NCBI RefSeq assembly: GCF_005870035.1
Contig: NZ_SWJG01000009.1
Coordinates: forward strand, 124,001-188,000
Direction: 5' to 3'
Length of the DNA: 64,000 nt
Origin: Spirosoma lacussanchae
GTDB lineage: Bacteria; Bacteroidota; Bacteroidia; Cytophagales; Spirosomataceae
Below the pieces are notes generated by a model. The model was given only the letters and a program-made list of their open reading frames with translations. It ran no database searches and was not told the origin of the DNA. Positions 34,501 to 41,884 of the stretch are shown here, piece after piece; positions within the stretch are counted from its first letter, which is position 1; every line of letters begins with the position of its first letter. Made by a program: the position numbers and the translations under genes.

Positions 34501-34865
34501 CCGTCGCTCCGGCGGAGCATGATCAGCTTTTTCGTTACTTCGTACTCGATCTGGAGCGGTTTCAGCACCCGGTTCAGTACCGTGGCCAGAGCTTCGTTAC
34601 TGGCCGAAATGGATACTTTTCGGCTGGTCTGGATCAGCCGTGAACTGAACACAAACCGGGCGTCGCTCTGCTTTTCTATCTCGTGTAATACCGTGCGGAC
34701 ATCTTTTTCCTGCACCTGTAACGTAATGCGCTGATCCAGAATGGCCTGTGCGAAGCCGTCGTTCGCAAAACTCGCGCCGACGAACAGCATGGCCAGTATT
34801 AATTGTGTACAGGTAACTTGCATAACCCTACGCAGTACTGTTTTAGGTTGTACCCGTTTTTGCAT
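31545..34865 (-). CDS. susC-like: SusC/RagA family TonB-linked outer-membrane protein with STN domain
   Basis: This outer-membrane transporter has a signal sequence, an STN domain (about residues 45-100 of the 1106-residue form), a carboxypeptidase-like domain (GAVIDEKGEGLPGVSVVLKG), the SusC motif LDEVVVVGYGTQSRRNVTGS, a plug, and a long barrel ending in ITAGINLSF-like phrase FTAGINLSF. The STN domain couples transport to an anti-sigma factor, and the FecR-like protein encoded just upstream is the obvious partner. Met 34865 (MQKRVQPKTVLRRVMQ) starts the signal peptide; Met 34901 is an alternative. Confidence 0.94.
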   Translation of the reverse strand: MQKRVQPKTVLRRVMQVTCTQLILAMLFVGASFANDGFAQAILDQRITLQVQEKDVRTVLHEIEKQSDARFVFSSRLIQTSRKVSISASNEALATVLNRVLKPLQIEYEVTKKLIMLRRSDGTGFKAPQPTDNPEQVAERTLTGAVIDEKGEGLPGVSVVLKGSQRGTTTDVAGNYRLSIPDDATEAVLVFSFVGFLSQEVAVGNQSAVNVTLKPDTRALDEVVVVGYGTQSRRNVTGSVAKVDMKQVENLPNTNVTQALRGRVAGVQFTDNGRPGQGGSILVRGTRSITANNDPLIILDGVFYNGNLADINPNDIETMEILKDASSAAIYGSRAANGVILITSKKGTTEKPVIRFNAYAGLSDWSRRIKLLSPERYIEKTLDVRRQSGQTADPAQVASYLQNTEAENFRNGVTIDPWDEISQQGSIQSYDISVSGRTGRTSYFISTAQVYEKGLIFNDNANRTSFRINLENNITDWLRVGVTSQYARRDLSGKESDTGQGYTLSPFGKLYFDEAKTDPVPYPVDDQIQRSPIFYPMLDKDQEIKHNLFANFYATVDVPFVKGLTYRVNYSPNYRWEHRYTSSPIYRRNGLNNLGSASKYNREDFDWVLENIVTYSRQLAPDHDLDLTLLYGRNQRYWESTNANGSNFFTDVLSWNNLNLAQVQQAFSNAQQVDGISSMARLNYRFRNRYLLTLTARRDGSSVFGASHKYGTFPSAALAWIASDEPFMQKLPVFNLLKVRLSVGSVGNQAIAPYGSLSTAGTTQYVYGDGGATVNAVYTATMANQDLRWETTVSSNAAVDFELLKGRIGGTLEYYHMNTRDLLLNRALPSPTGFAQVLTNLGATRNTGFEFTLNTSNVRSGTFEWSTNLNFSTNRNRITHLYGSDLNNDGREDDDLGNRWFIGQPININYDYVFDGVYQVGDELPPGYKPGFLRFKDLNQDGKLDASDRTIISQREPKYRWGVNNTLRYGNLSLSVFLNAMQGWQQSFYLLDPVNNYPNRPVNMLDAGWWTAENKSTTRPSLVYTNPLGYGYYTSRDFVRIQDVSLAYDFPKPLLSRLKVNSLRAYVSGKNLHTFTNYVGQDPESGYNWAGYPTARSFTAGINLSF

Positions 34866-35065
34866 ACTTTTGGTCAGTTTTGTTGGTTTAAGAATAGACA
34901 AAACAATCCCCGTTATCCCGCTTGGGATAGGCTCAGGTTCCAGCTTGGCATGGGGAGTACTCAGGTCGGCAATGTTCCAGCATTGCCGACTTTTTTGTTC
35001 TTGTGGGTTGTACGTTTACGTCATAGATTCGGGTTTAGGGGTTAGCATCACGTTTGTAAAGTCGG

Positions 35066-36205
35066 CTAGGGTTTGCAGCCCCGGCTGTTGATGACAATCT
35101 GACCGTCAATCAGCTCATACCTGGCTTCGATAACCCGGCAGATCACATCTAGCTTTTCGAACAGGGGCTGGTCGGCCAGTTCGGCTGTAAGGGGGCAGTT
35201 GGCCAGTAGCTCTTCGTCATAAACGATGTCTACGCCATAGGCCCGTTCGAGAGTAGCAAACACCGTCGGTAGCGGGGTATCGTCAAAGCTGAAGCGCTGG
35301 GCCGGTCCCGCAACGACCTGCGGATCTGCTACCAGCGATTTCGACAGCCGTACTTCGCTGCGTTCGAAGACAATCTTCTGGTTGGGTGTCAGCACTACTC
35401 CGTCCAGTTCACGGTCGCTCGTTTTTCGACTCGCCTGCGGGTCTGTCTGGGCAAATACGGCTACCCGGCCCGTTTTTACCTCTACAACAACCTCCGGATC
35501 TTTGGGGTACGCGCGAATCAGGAAGCTGGTGCCCAGGACTTTGGTAACCAGCCCGTTGGCGTAGATGAGAAAGGGCCTGGCAGGGTTTTTAGTCACTTCA
35601 AAAAAAGCCTCACCCGACAGAAAGACTTCCCGGCCACGGCCACTGAACCCGGGTACGTAGCTGATGCGGCTGCCGGCTTTAAGGATAACCAGCGAGCCGT
35701 CGCTCAGCTTCACCGGCATAACCTTACCGGTTCGGTTTACGGTTTCGGTCAACATAGACTGGCGGGTGCCGATCAGCTGGTCATAGCTGAAGTCGGGTCG
35801 CATCAGCGCATTCAGCTGACTGGGTAGCTGAACCGTCCAGGCCCAGAGGCCAAGCCCGGCAATCAGGATCAGCGAAGCCGCAATCCGGAACCAGGTATGC
35901 TGGTAGAACGGAAGCCGACGCACGGGCCCGTCGGCGTCGGGGATGAAGGGGGCCTGCTGTTTGCGGGCCTGGCCCAGTGTCCGCTGAACGGCATACCGAA
36001 TTTCCTGATCGCTCAACGGTAACTCCCGTAGCTGCAGGGACTGCACCATAGCCCGGGCTTCCGTAACGAGGGCTACTTTGTCGGGATGCTCGGCTAGCCA
36101 CTGCTGCCAGCGGGCGTCTGTTTCGCGGGTGGGCAACAGCACCCACTGCCGGAAAGCCTGGTCCCAGACAAAGTCTTCAATACGGTACTGCAGGTATCGT
36201 TTCAT
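35066..36205 (-). CDS. FecR family anti-sigma factor
   Basis: The 379-residue product from Met 36205 has a cytoplasmic N-terminal part (MKRYLQYRIEDFVWDQAFRQ), one membrane segment (about 145-165, SLILIAGLGLWAWTV) and a periplasmic FecR domain (TVNRTGKVMPVKLSDGSLVI, RGREVFLSGEAFFEVTKNPA). It ends in a small STN-like part (FDDTPLPTVFATLERAYGVD), as in Bacteroidota FecR proteins. It should hold the ECF sigma factor encoded upstream until the SusC STN domain signals substrate. Confidence 0.93.
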   Translation of the reverse strand: MKRYLQYRIEDFVWDQAFRQWVLLPTRETDARWQQWLAEHPDKVALVTEARAMVQSLQLRELPLSDQEIRYAVQRTLGQARKQQAPFIPDADGPVRRLPFYQHTWFRIAASLILIAGLGLWAWTVQLPSQLNALMRPDFSYDQLIGTRQSMLTETVNRTGKVMPVKLSDGSLVILKAGSRISYVPGFSGRGREVFLSGEAFFEVTKNPARPFLIYANGLVTKVLGTSFLIRAYPKDPEVVVEVKTGRVAVFAQTDPQASRKTSDRELDGVVLTPNQKIVFERSEVRLSKSLVADPQVVAGPAQRFSFDDTPLPTVFATLERAYGVDIVYDEELLANCPLTAELADQPLFEKLDVICRVIEARYELIDGQIVINSRGCKP

Positions 36206-36390
36206 AGCCATTATGCTGCCTCTCATTAGCTGATAGACAGAAGCTCGCCCCGGATACCATTTTTTAATGCAATTTTTTTCTGGTTTTTTCTGATTCTGCC
36301 GGCAAGCTGCACCAGACCAATACCATAGAAGGCTATTTGTCGGCAAACAGGCGTAATTTCACAGACGGGCGTGGCTGCCCAATCGCTGCT

Positions 36391-37011
36391 CTAAAACAGG
36401 TTGAAATGGACCACCAGCAGGGTTAGGAGTTCAATCTTCCAGTATTGCCGCAGGTGTTTGAGGGCCAGCTGAAGGAGATTCGAAACCGTTTGGGGCGCAA
36501 TGTCCATCACCTCGGCGATTTGTTCGCGCTCCATCTCCTGGAAGAATTTCAGGTAAACGACTTCTTTTTGCCGGCGGGGTAGGGTTTGCAACAGCTGCTG
36601 CATGTGCCGGGATCGGTAGAAGGTAGTTTCCTGGTCAATAAACTGCTCTTCGACCGAAAACTCGAAGTCGAACAGCTGAGTTTTGTCATCCGATAACTCG
36701 GTGGCGGGCGTCACCCCTGGTAAGTGCCGGTGCATATACCGGCGTAACGACGCCATCAGATACGGCTTCAGCATGACGTCGGTTCGGAGGGAGGCCCGCC
36801 GTTCCCAGAGGTATAGAAACAGATCCTGAATGCAGTCTTTGATAAACTCTTTGTCCCGGGAGAAACGGGTGGCGTACCGGAATAGCGGCCGGTAGTACGT
36901 GGTCATCAACGCGTCGAACGCCGGTTCTTCACCCGCCAGAAAACGCGCCCAAAGTTGCTGCTCGGCTGAACTATCTGGTGATGACGATCCGTATGGCCCG
37001 GACATAGGCAT
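36391..37011 (-). CDS. ECF-type RNA polymerase sigma-70 factor
   Basis: The 206-residue protein has region 2 (AFDALMTTYYRPLFRYATRF and IKDCIQDLFLYLWERR) and region 4 (LPRRQKEVVYLKFFQEMERE, then IAEVMDIAPQTVSNLL). It belongs to the Bacteroidota ECF group linked to FecR and SusC. It is the first gene of the unit, followed by FecR, SusC, SusD and the oxidoreductase, and should activate the susC promoter region in the 200-base gap 34866-35065. Confidence 0.93.
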   Translation of the reverse strand: MPMSGPYGSSSPDSSAEQQLWARFLAGEEPAFDALMTTYYRPLFRYATRFSRDKEFIKDCIQDLFLYLWERRASLRTDVMLKPYLMASLRRYMHRHLPGVTPATELSDDKTQLFDFEFSVEEQFIDQETTFYRSRHMQQLLQTLPRRQKEVVYLKFFQEMEREQIAEVMDIAPQTVSNLLQLALKHLRQYWKIELLTLLVVHFNLF

Positions 37012-37186
37012 AAAATAAACGAACGAAGAACTGGTTGAAGCTTCAAAGCAATAAGGTTTAAGTAAGAAATACTAGTATTATACCGACCTTATTTTGACGA
37101 TCTATCGAAAGAGCGATTTTCTTCGACCGGTAGACCCGATTGACAGACCGACAGGCTGCGTCCCGTTTTCAGTAAATCCTACCAAG

Positions 37187-38104
37187 TTAGCTGGTGGAAG
37201 GGGGCTTCTGATCAGGTATTTCGTTGATCTGGTAGGCCACCGAGTTGGCGCCGGGTTCGGTAGCTAATTCCTGCCAGAGCGCATATTGACGGGTAAAACT
37301 GGCCCCGTAATAAAAGATCAGGGAACAGTAAAAAACGAAGAGCAGCACGAGTATCGTACTGCCTGCTGAGCCGTAAAAACTACGCACGGGACTGTTGATC
37401 AGCAGCCGGTCGAGAACAACCTCGCCGAGTTCAACGAGCAGGGCCGTTACCAGACCGCCCACCCAAACCGCCTGCCAGTGAATCCGAACGTCGGGCAGGT
37501 ATTTGAAAACAAGCCCGAACCAGATGGTCAGCACCAGCACCGACAAACTCTGGTGGGCTATCTGCGCCAGCCAGGCGTACGACGAGGCATCGGCGCTGAG
37601 GGTTGATACCGCTTTGTGCAGACTTAGGGAGACTGTAAACAGAAAGCCGGAGAAAATAATGATGCCCAGTGCAACCAGCTTGGTCAGTAAACCCGGCCAG
37701 ACCCGGCCCTGGGCAGTCGACTTAACATTCCAGAGTTGGTTGAGCGAGTTTTTAATGGTGGTGAAGAGGGTAGTAGACGCCAGAAACAGCAGCACCAGAC
37801 TCAGGGCGGTAAGCCACTCCGACGAACGCGGTTTCTGGAGACTACGCGAAATGTCGCGCAGCTGACGGGCGCTGGAGGGACCGAACAGATCGGCCAGTTC
37901 GCGAAACAACTGACTGTTTACCCACCGCCGATCGCCCGTAAGCCAGTCTCCGTACAGCTGCGACAGAATGATGAGGATGGAAGGAAGGGCGAAAAAAGCA
38001 AAGAAGGCCGTAGCAGCCGCCATGCGGATAGGATCATTCGCACTCAGGTTGGTGAATGCCCGGGCCAGGAGTTGAAGAATCGGCACGATTTTACGCACAC
38101 CCAT
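37187..38104 (-). CDS. YihY/BrkB-like membrane protein
   Basis: The 305-residue product from Met 38104 has six membrane segments in the YihY/virulence factor BrkB pattern, with MAAATAFFAFFALPSILIIL near the start, STTLFTTIKNSLNQLWNVKS in the middle and FYGSAGSTILVLLFVFYCSL with following IFYYGASF near the end. The family is widespread but its transport or envelope role is unknown. It was once annotated as RNase BN, which is incorrect. Confidence 0.88.
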   Translation of the reverse strand: MGVRKIVPILQLLARAFTNLSANDPIRMAAATAFFAFFALPSILIILSQLYGDWLTGDRRWVNSQLFRELADLFGPSSARQLRDISRSLQKPRSSEWLTALSLVLLFLASTTLFTTIKNSLNQLWNVKSTAQGRVWPGLLTKLVALGIIIFSGFLFTVSLSLHKAVSTLSADASSYAWLAQIAHQSLSVLVLTIWFGLVFKYLPDVRIHWQAVWVGGLVTALLVELGEVVLDRLLINSPVRSFYGSAGSTILVLLFVFYCSLIFYYGASFTRQYALWQELATEPGANSVAYQINEIPDQKPPSTS

Positions 38105-38147
38105 AGAAGGACATTGTATTAGCCTAACTGCAAAAACCGGCTTGTGG

Positions 38148-38987
38148 TTATGGATGCGCCCGGCCGAAACGCCGTTCCAGCCAGTCGACACCGAAGGCAA
38201 CCAGCGCGGCAGCGGGTAACAGTACCGACGGCGCATCGCCGATCAACCCCTGCCGGCCACCCTTATGCAGCAAAAACGCATCGGCGATGGTCTTGAAATA
38301 GTCCGGGTCGAGCCCCTCAACGACCGGGTCTTTCGTATCGAACTCTTCGACCATCTGCCAGTCGACGCGGCCATTGGTCAGGATAGGAACCTCCAGCCTG
38401 GCTATGCGTTTGCCGGGTATGCGGGCCAGATGCTCGGCATGATGCAGCAGGCTTATGGTATCCAGCGGGGCGCCAATGGTGAGTACCGAGCCGCCTGCCA
38501 GCACGAGCTTCTCAAAGGGAGAACCCGGTCCATATCCATACTGGAGCGGATGGTCGGCGGTAAACCAGGCCGCCCGACCACCAATGGCCGCCACCGACGC
38601 ACCGGGATTCTGGCTTCGTAGTGCCCCCGGGGTCGTGCGGACAAACTCGGCAAACGCACCGTGGTCGCGGCTGGCTCTGGACCCGAGTCGGTCAAAGGGT
38701 GGAATGTCGGCTTTGAGCGCGTTGGGTACATGGCCCGTGTCCGTCACCGCATCTTCATACTGCTGGTCCCAGTTCACGTAACAAAGCAGCGTGCCGGCTG
38801 GCCCGACTGCATCCAGTAGCGCCCCGATCAGTGCGTCGGGTCCGTGCAGCATAGGCCCTACCGATCGGAGCCCGGCATGTACCATAACGGCATCGCCTGC
38901 CCGAACGCCAAGCGCTTCAATATGTTTGCGGAGTGCCCGGCGCGTCCAGTAGAGACAATCGCCAACCAGTAGCGGGCTACGGTTCAT
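38148..38987 (-). CDS. AAC(3)-family aminoglycoside N-acetyltransferase
   Basis: This 279-residue protein follows the antibiotic acetyltransferase (AAC(3)) family throughout: VMVHAGLRSVGPM, GTLLCYVNWD, NPGASVAAIGGRAAWFTADH, YGYGPGSPFEKLVLAGGSVL, LTIGAPLDTISLLHHAEHLA, VEEFDTKDPVVEG and GVDWLERRFG. Length is normal. The family transfers acetyl from acetyl-CoA to the 3-amino group of aminoglycosides, but many chromosomal members act on other amines. It stands alone with its own promoter and no mobile element beside it, which suggests an intrinsic gene. Confidence 0.88.
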   Translation of the reverse strand: MNRSPLLVGDCLYWTRRALRKHIEALGVRAGDAVMVHAGLRSVGPMLHGPDALIGALLDAVGPAGTLLCYVNWDQQYEDAVTDTGHVPNALKADIPPFDRLGSRASRDHGAFAEFVRTTPGALRSQNPGASVAAIGGRAAWFTADHPLQYGYGPGSPFEKLVLAGGSVLTIGAPLDTISLLHHAEHLARIPGKRIARLEVPILTNGRVDWQMVEEFDTKDPVVEGLDPDYFKTIADAFLLHKGGRQGLIGDAPSVLLPAAALVAFGVDWLERRFGRAHP

Positions 38988-39064
38988 ACTTGACAGGGGA
39001 CAGTGACTATCAGCGCTACCGATTACATGAAGCCAGGTTGGTGTTGGCGCGCGTTATAACGTTG

Positions 39065-39072
39065 CAAATTTA
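39065..39072 (-). promoter_or_regulatory. -7 promoter element for the AAC(3)-family gene
   Basis: The minus strand reads TAAATTTG, an exact TAnnTTTG match, 78 bases before ATG 38987. A -33 TTTG at the expected distance is not clear. Confidence 0.4.
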
Positions 39073-39248
39073 CTTGCCGATGCAGAATATAAAGGCAGTC
39101 TCTTATGCGCTGATTATCTGTGCGGTACTGGCTTACTCTAAGTTGAAGGGTACAAATGGGGTACAAATTTGCCTGGTTATGATCGCATTTTCTGCCCGAA
39201 CGCCACCTCGTATGGGTAGTGTACGACCGACAGGGTGTTTGTCATGAC

Positions 39249-40310
39249 CTAATCCCCGCTACTGTCGCCCAGCATATCTTCCTGATAAATTGTTCTGACC
39301 AGCACCATGAGAATGGCCAGCAGGGGCGCGGCCATGATCAGGCCCAGCGTACCGGCAAACGCGCCCACGATGATCTGCACGAGCAGCAACAGGGCGGGCG
39401 GAATGTCGTTGAGCCGCTTCTGGATCAGGGGCGTTACCAGATTGCTTTCCACGAATTGGATACCTACGTACAGTAGCAGAACGTTCAGCGCCTGCTGGGG
39501 GCCATCGAGCAGGGCAAACAGCAGGGCCGGGATCAGCGCCAGCACAGGACCCAGGTTAGGAATAAAGGTGATCAGGGAGGCAAACAAAGCCAGGATACCG
39601 GCCAGCCGAACCCCCAGCAGCGAGAGGCCCAGCCAGCTTAGTAGCCCGACGATAGCCATGGAGATCAGGGTGCCGATCAGCCAGCCCAGCAACGACTCAT
39701 CCAGCTGGGCCAGAATGTGCCGGGTGCGCTGCCGCCCGGCCGGGGGAATGAGTTTGACCAGCCCGTCGGTGTACAGCCGGGGCTCGGCAGCCAGGAACAG
39801 GGCCAGAAAGAAAATGACGTACAGGTCCGTAAACACACTGACCGTTCCCGAAACGGCGCCAAAGACCCGCCCGGCCAGTTGGCTGCCCCCGCCCCCTTTG
39901 AGGAGTTTCTCGGGCGACTCCGGAATCTGGCCAATCAGCTGTTTCCCCCAGCTCGTTTTCTCGATCTGCTGCTGCGCGTTTTTCAGGACGCCGGGTAACT
40001 CCTGCTGCAGTTGCTGCGTTTGTTCGCCAATGAGCGGAGCTACCAGGGCGCCAACGCCGGCCAGCGTTCCCAGCAACGTCAGCCCGACAACAATCAGGGC
40101 TATACCTTCGCGCCAGCCGGTTTTTTGGCTTAGCCAGCGCGCAGCGGCCCGCAGGGGCAGCGCAATCAGAATGGCGCACAGGAGCAACAGGAGCACGTTG
40201 AATGACGCGCCCAGTAACCAGGTCACCAGAACGAAGAAAAGCGCAATGCCGACGGCAATACAGACCCGCCGGGCAAACTCAACCCGGGATGACGTTGGAT
40301 TCGTGTTCAT
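39249..40310 (-). CDS. AI-2E family transporter
   Basis: The 353-residue product from Met 40310 has the permease pattern of the AI-2E (PF01594) family: paired membrane segments near the start (VCIAVGIALFFVLVTWLLGA, then VLLLLLCAILIALPL), a long amphipathic middle and a C-terminal set with FIPNLGPVLALIPALLFALL. Members export varied small molecules or sodium; autoinducer-2 transport is shown for few. Isolated gene, substrate unknown. The longer start at 40358 adds 16 unlikely residues. Confidence 0.88.
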   Translation of the reverse strand: MNTNPTSSRVEFARRVCIAVGIALFFVLVTWLLGASFNVLLLLLCAILIALPLRAAARWLSQKTGWREGIALIVVGLTLLGTLAGVGALVAPLIGEQTQQLQQELPGVLKNAQQQIEKTSWGKQLIGQIPESPEKLLKGGGGSQLAGRVFGAVSGTVSVFTDLYVIFFLALFLAAEPRLYTDGLVKLIPPAGRQRTRHILAQLDESLLGWLIGTLISMAIVGLLSWLGLSLLGVRLAGILALFASLITFIPNLGPVLALIPALLFALLDGPQQALNVLLLYVGIQFVESNLVTPLIQKRLNDIPPALLLLVQIIVGAFAGTLGLIMAAPLLAILMVLVRTIYQEDMLGDSSGD

Positions 40311-40441
40311 GGGAGACGGTTTTTCGTAACGAACGGATGACGGGCGAAAGGTAGTCAATGGGAACCGGTAAAGGTAAACTCTCTCAGGCCGTCTTTGAGA
40401 CAGGATCAGGTCGGCTTATATGAATACATCTGGTGGTTTAT

Positions 40442-41884
40442 TTACTGCCAGCCGCCCCCCAGCGCCCGGTATAAGTCGATCAGGGCGGTAAACTGCGCCT
40501 GTTTCGTGTTGATTAACCCCAATTCGGCATCCAGTACCGATCGTTGCGCCGTAATTACTTCCAGGTAGGTGGCGTAGCTGGCGGAAAACAGATCGTTAGC
40601 GGTCGTTGCGGCTTGCCGAAGTACGGCCACTTCCTGCGTCTGCAGATCAGCCACATCCCGGTAGTTTTCCAGGCCCTGCAAGCTATTCACGACTTCGCCC
40701 ACGCCCGTCAGAATGGCCCGCTGGTAAGCATAGTAGGCTTCGCGGCTCTGGGCCTGTGAACTAGCCAGATTGCCCCGCAACAGTCGTCGGTTAAACACCG
40801 GCGCCACCAGACTCCCCAGTACGCCCGTGGCTACCGACGCCGGATTCAGCAGTACCCCGGGCCGGAATGCGTTGAGGCCCAGATAAGGAGTCAGCGTCAA
40901 CCCCGGTAAAAACTCGGCCCGGGCCACGGCTACGTCGACGTTGGCCGCTTCCAGTTCGCGCTCGGCCTGCCGGATATCGGGTCGGCGACGTACCAGCTGG
41001 GCTGGCACACCCGCCCGAACCGATCCGGGTAGTTGCTGATCCTGAATAGAAGAACCCCTCGGGATGGGCGTAGGGTACCGACCCAGCAGCCCATTGAGCT
41101 GGTTCTCCGTTTCGACGATCTGTTGCCGCACCTGCCCTTCCAGGGCGCGGGTGTTCAGCAACTGCGCGTTGACCTGCTGCACCGCCAGTTCGGTTACCCG
41201 CCCGGCCTGCTTCTGAACGGTCACTAACTCGACCGCCCGTTGTTGCAGCTCGATATTGTCGCGGATAATTTCCAGTTCGGCATCGTCGGCCAGCAACGAA
41301 TAATAGAGCCGGGCAATGTCGGCAACCAGGGCCGTAACGACCAGATTGCGACCCTCAACCGAAGCCAGCACCCGGTTGTAAGCTGCCCGTCGACGGTTGC
41401 GAAGTTTTCCCCAGATGTCGAGCTCCCAGGAGGCTCGAAAACCGGCAAACAAGTCAGGCGTGGGGTTCGGAATCCGTAAATTACCCCGCACATTATCGGA
41501 TAGGTTCGTATCGAAATTGCCGACCCCGTTCAGCGTATACCGACCAAATCGGTCTATGCCGGCCGCTGCTACCGCGTCGACCTGCGGCAGCAGCGCGCCC
41601 TGGCTGATGCTGTACATAGCCCGCGCTCCCTCAATCCGTTGCAGGGCGATCTTTACGTCCAGATTGCGCACCAGGGCCGTATCGATGAGCGCTACCAGGT
41701 TCGGGTCGGTAAACAGGCTGCGGAAGGGCTGCTCCCCAATGCCGGTGGAGTCGGCTTTGCCGGTAAACGAAGACGGTGTCATCATCACCGGTGTAGGGGC
41801 GGGCTGATGCATGATCCGGCAGCCACCGAGGCTACCGGCAAGTAACCCGCCGAAGAATAACCAATGGAGTTTATACCGGTTCAT
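40442..41884 (-). CDS. RND efflux outer-membrane lipoprotein (NodT/OprM family)
   Basis: The 480-residue product from Met 41884 has a lipobox (SLGGC-R) and two outer-membrane-factor repeats, for example FRSLFTDPNLVALIDTALVR with following NLDVKIALQRIEGARA near the start and RRPDIRQAERELEAANVDVA in the second half. It forms the outer-membrane channel of the tripartite pump. It overlaps the pump gene by 14 bases, which ensures coupled synthesis. The upstream extension to 41983 lies inside the pump gene and is not used. Confidence 0.93.
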   Translation of the reverse strand: MNRYKLHWLFFGGLLAGSLGGCRIMHQPAPTPVMMTPSSFTGKADSTGIGEQPFRSLFTDPNLVALIDTALVRNLDVKIALQRIEGARAMYSISQGALLPQVDAVAAAGIDRFGRYTLNGVGNFDTNLSDNVRGNLRIPNPTPDLFAGFRASWELDIWGKLRNRRRAAYNRVLASVEGRNLVVTALVADIARLYYSLLADDAELEIIRDNIELQQRAVELVTVQKQAGRVTELAVQQVNAQLLNTRALEGQVRQQIVETENQLNGLLGRYPTPIPRGSSIQDQQLPGSVRAGVPAQLVRRRPDIRQAERELEAANVDVAVARAEFLPGLTLTPYLGLNAFRPGVLLNPASVATGVLGSLVAPVFNRRLLRGNLASSQAQSREAYYAYQRAILTGVGEVVNSLQGLENYRDVADLQTQEVAVLRQAATTANDLFSASYATYLEVITAQRSVLDAELGLINTKQAQFTALIDLYRALGGGWQ

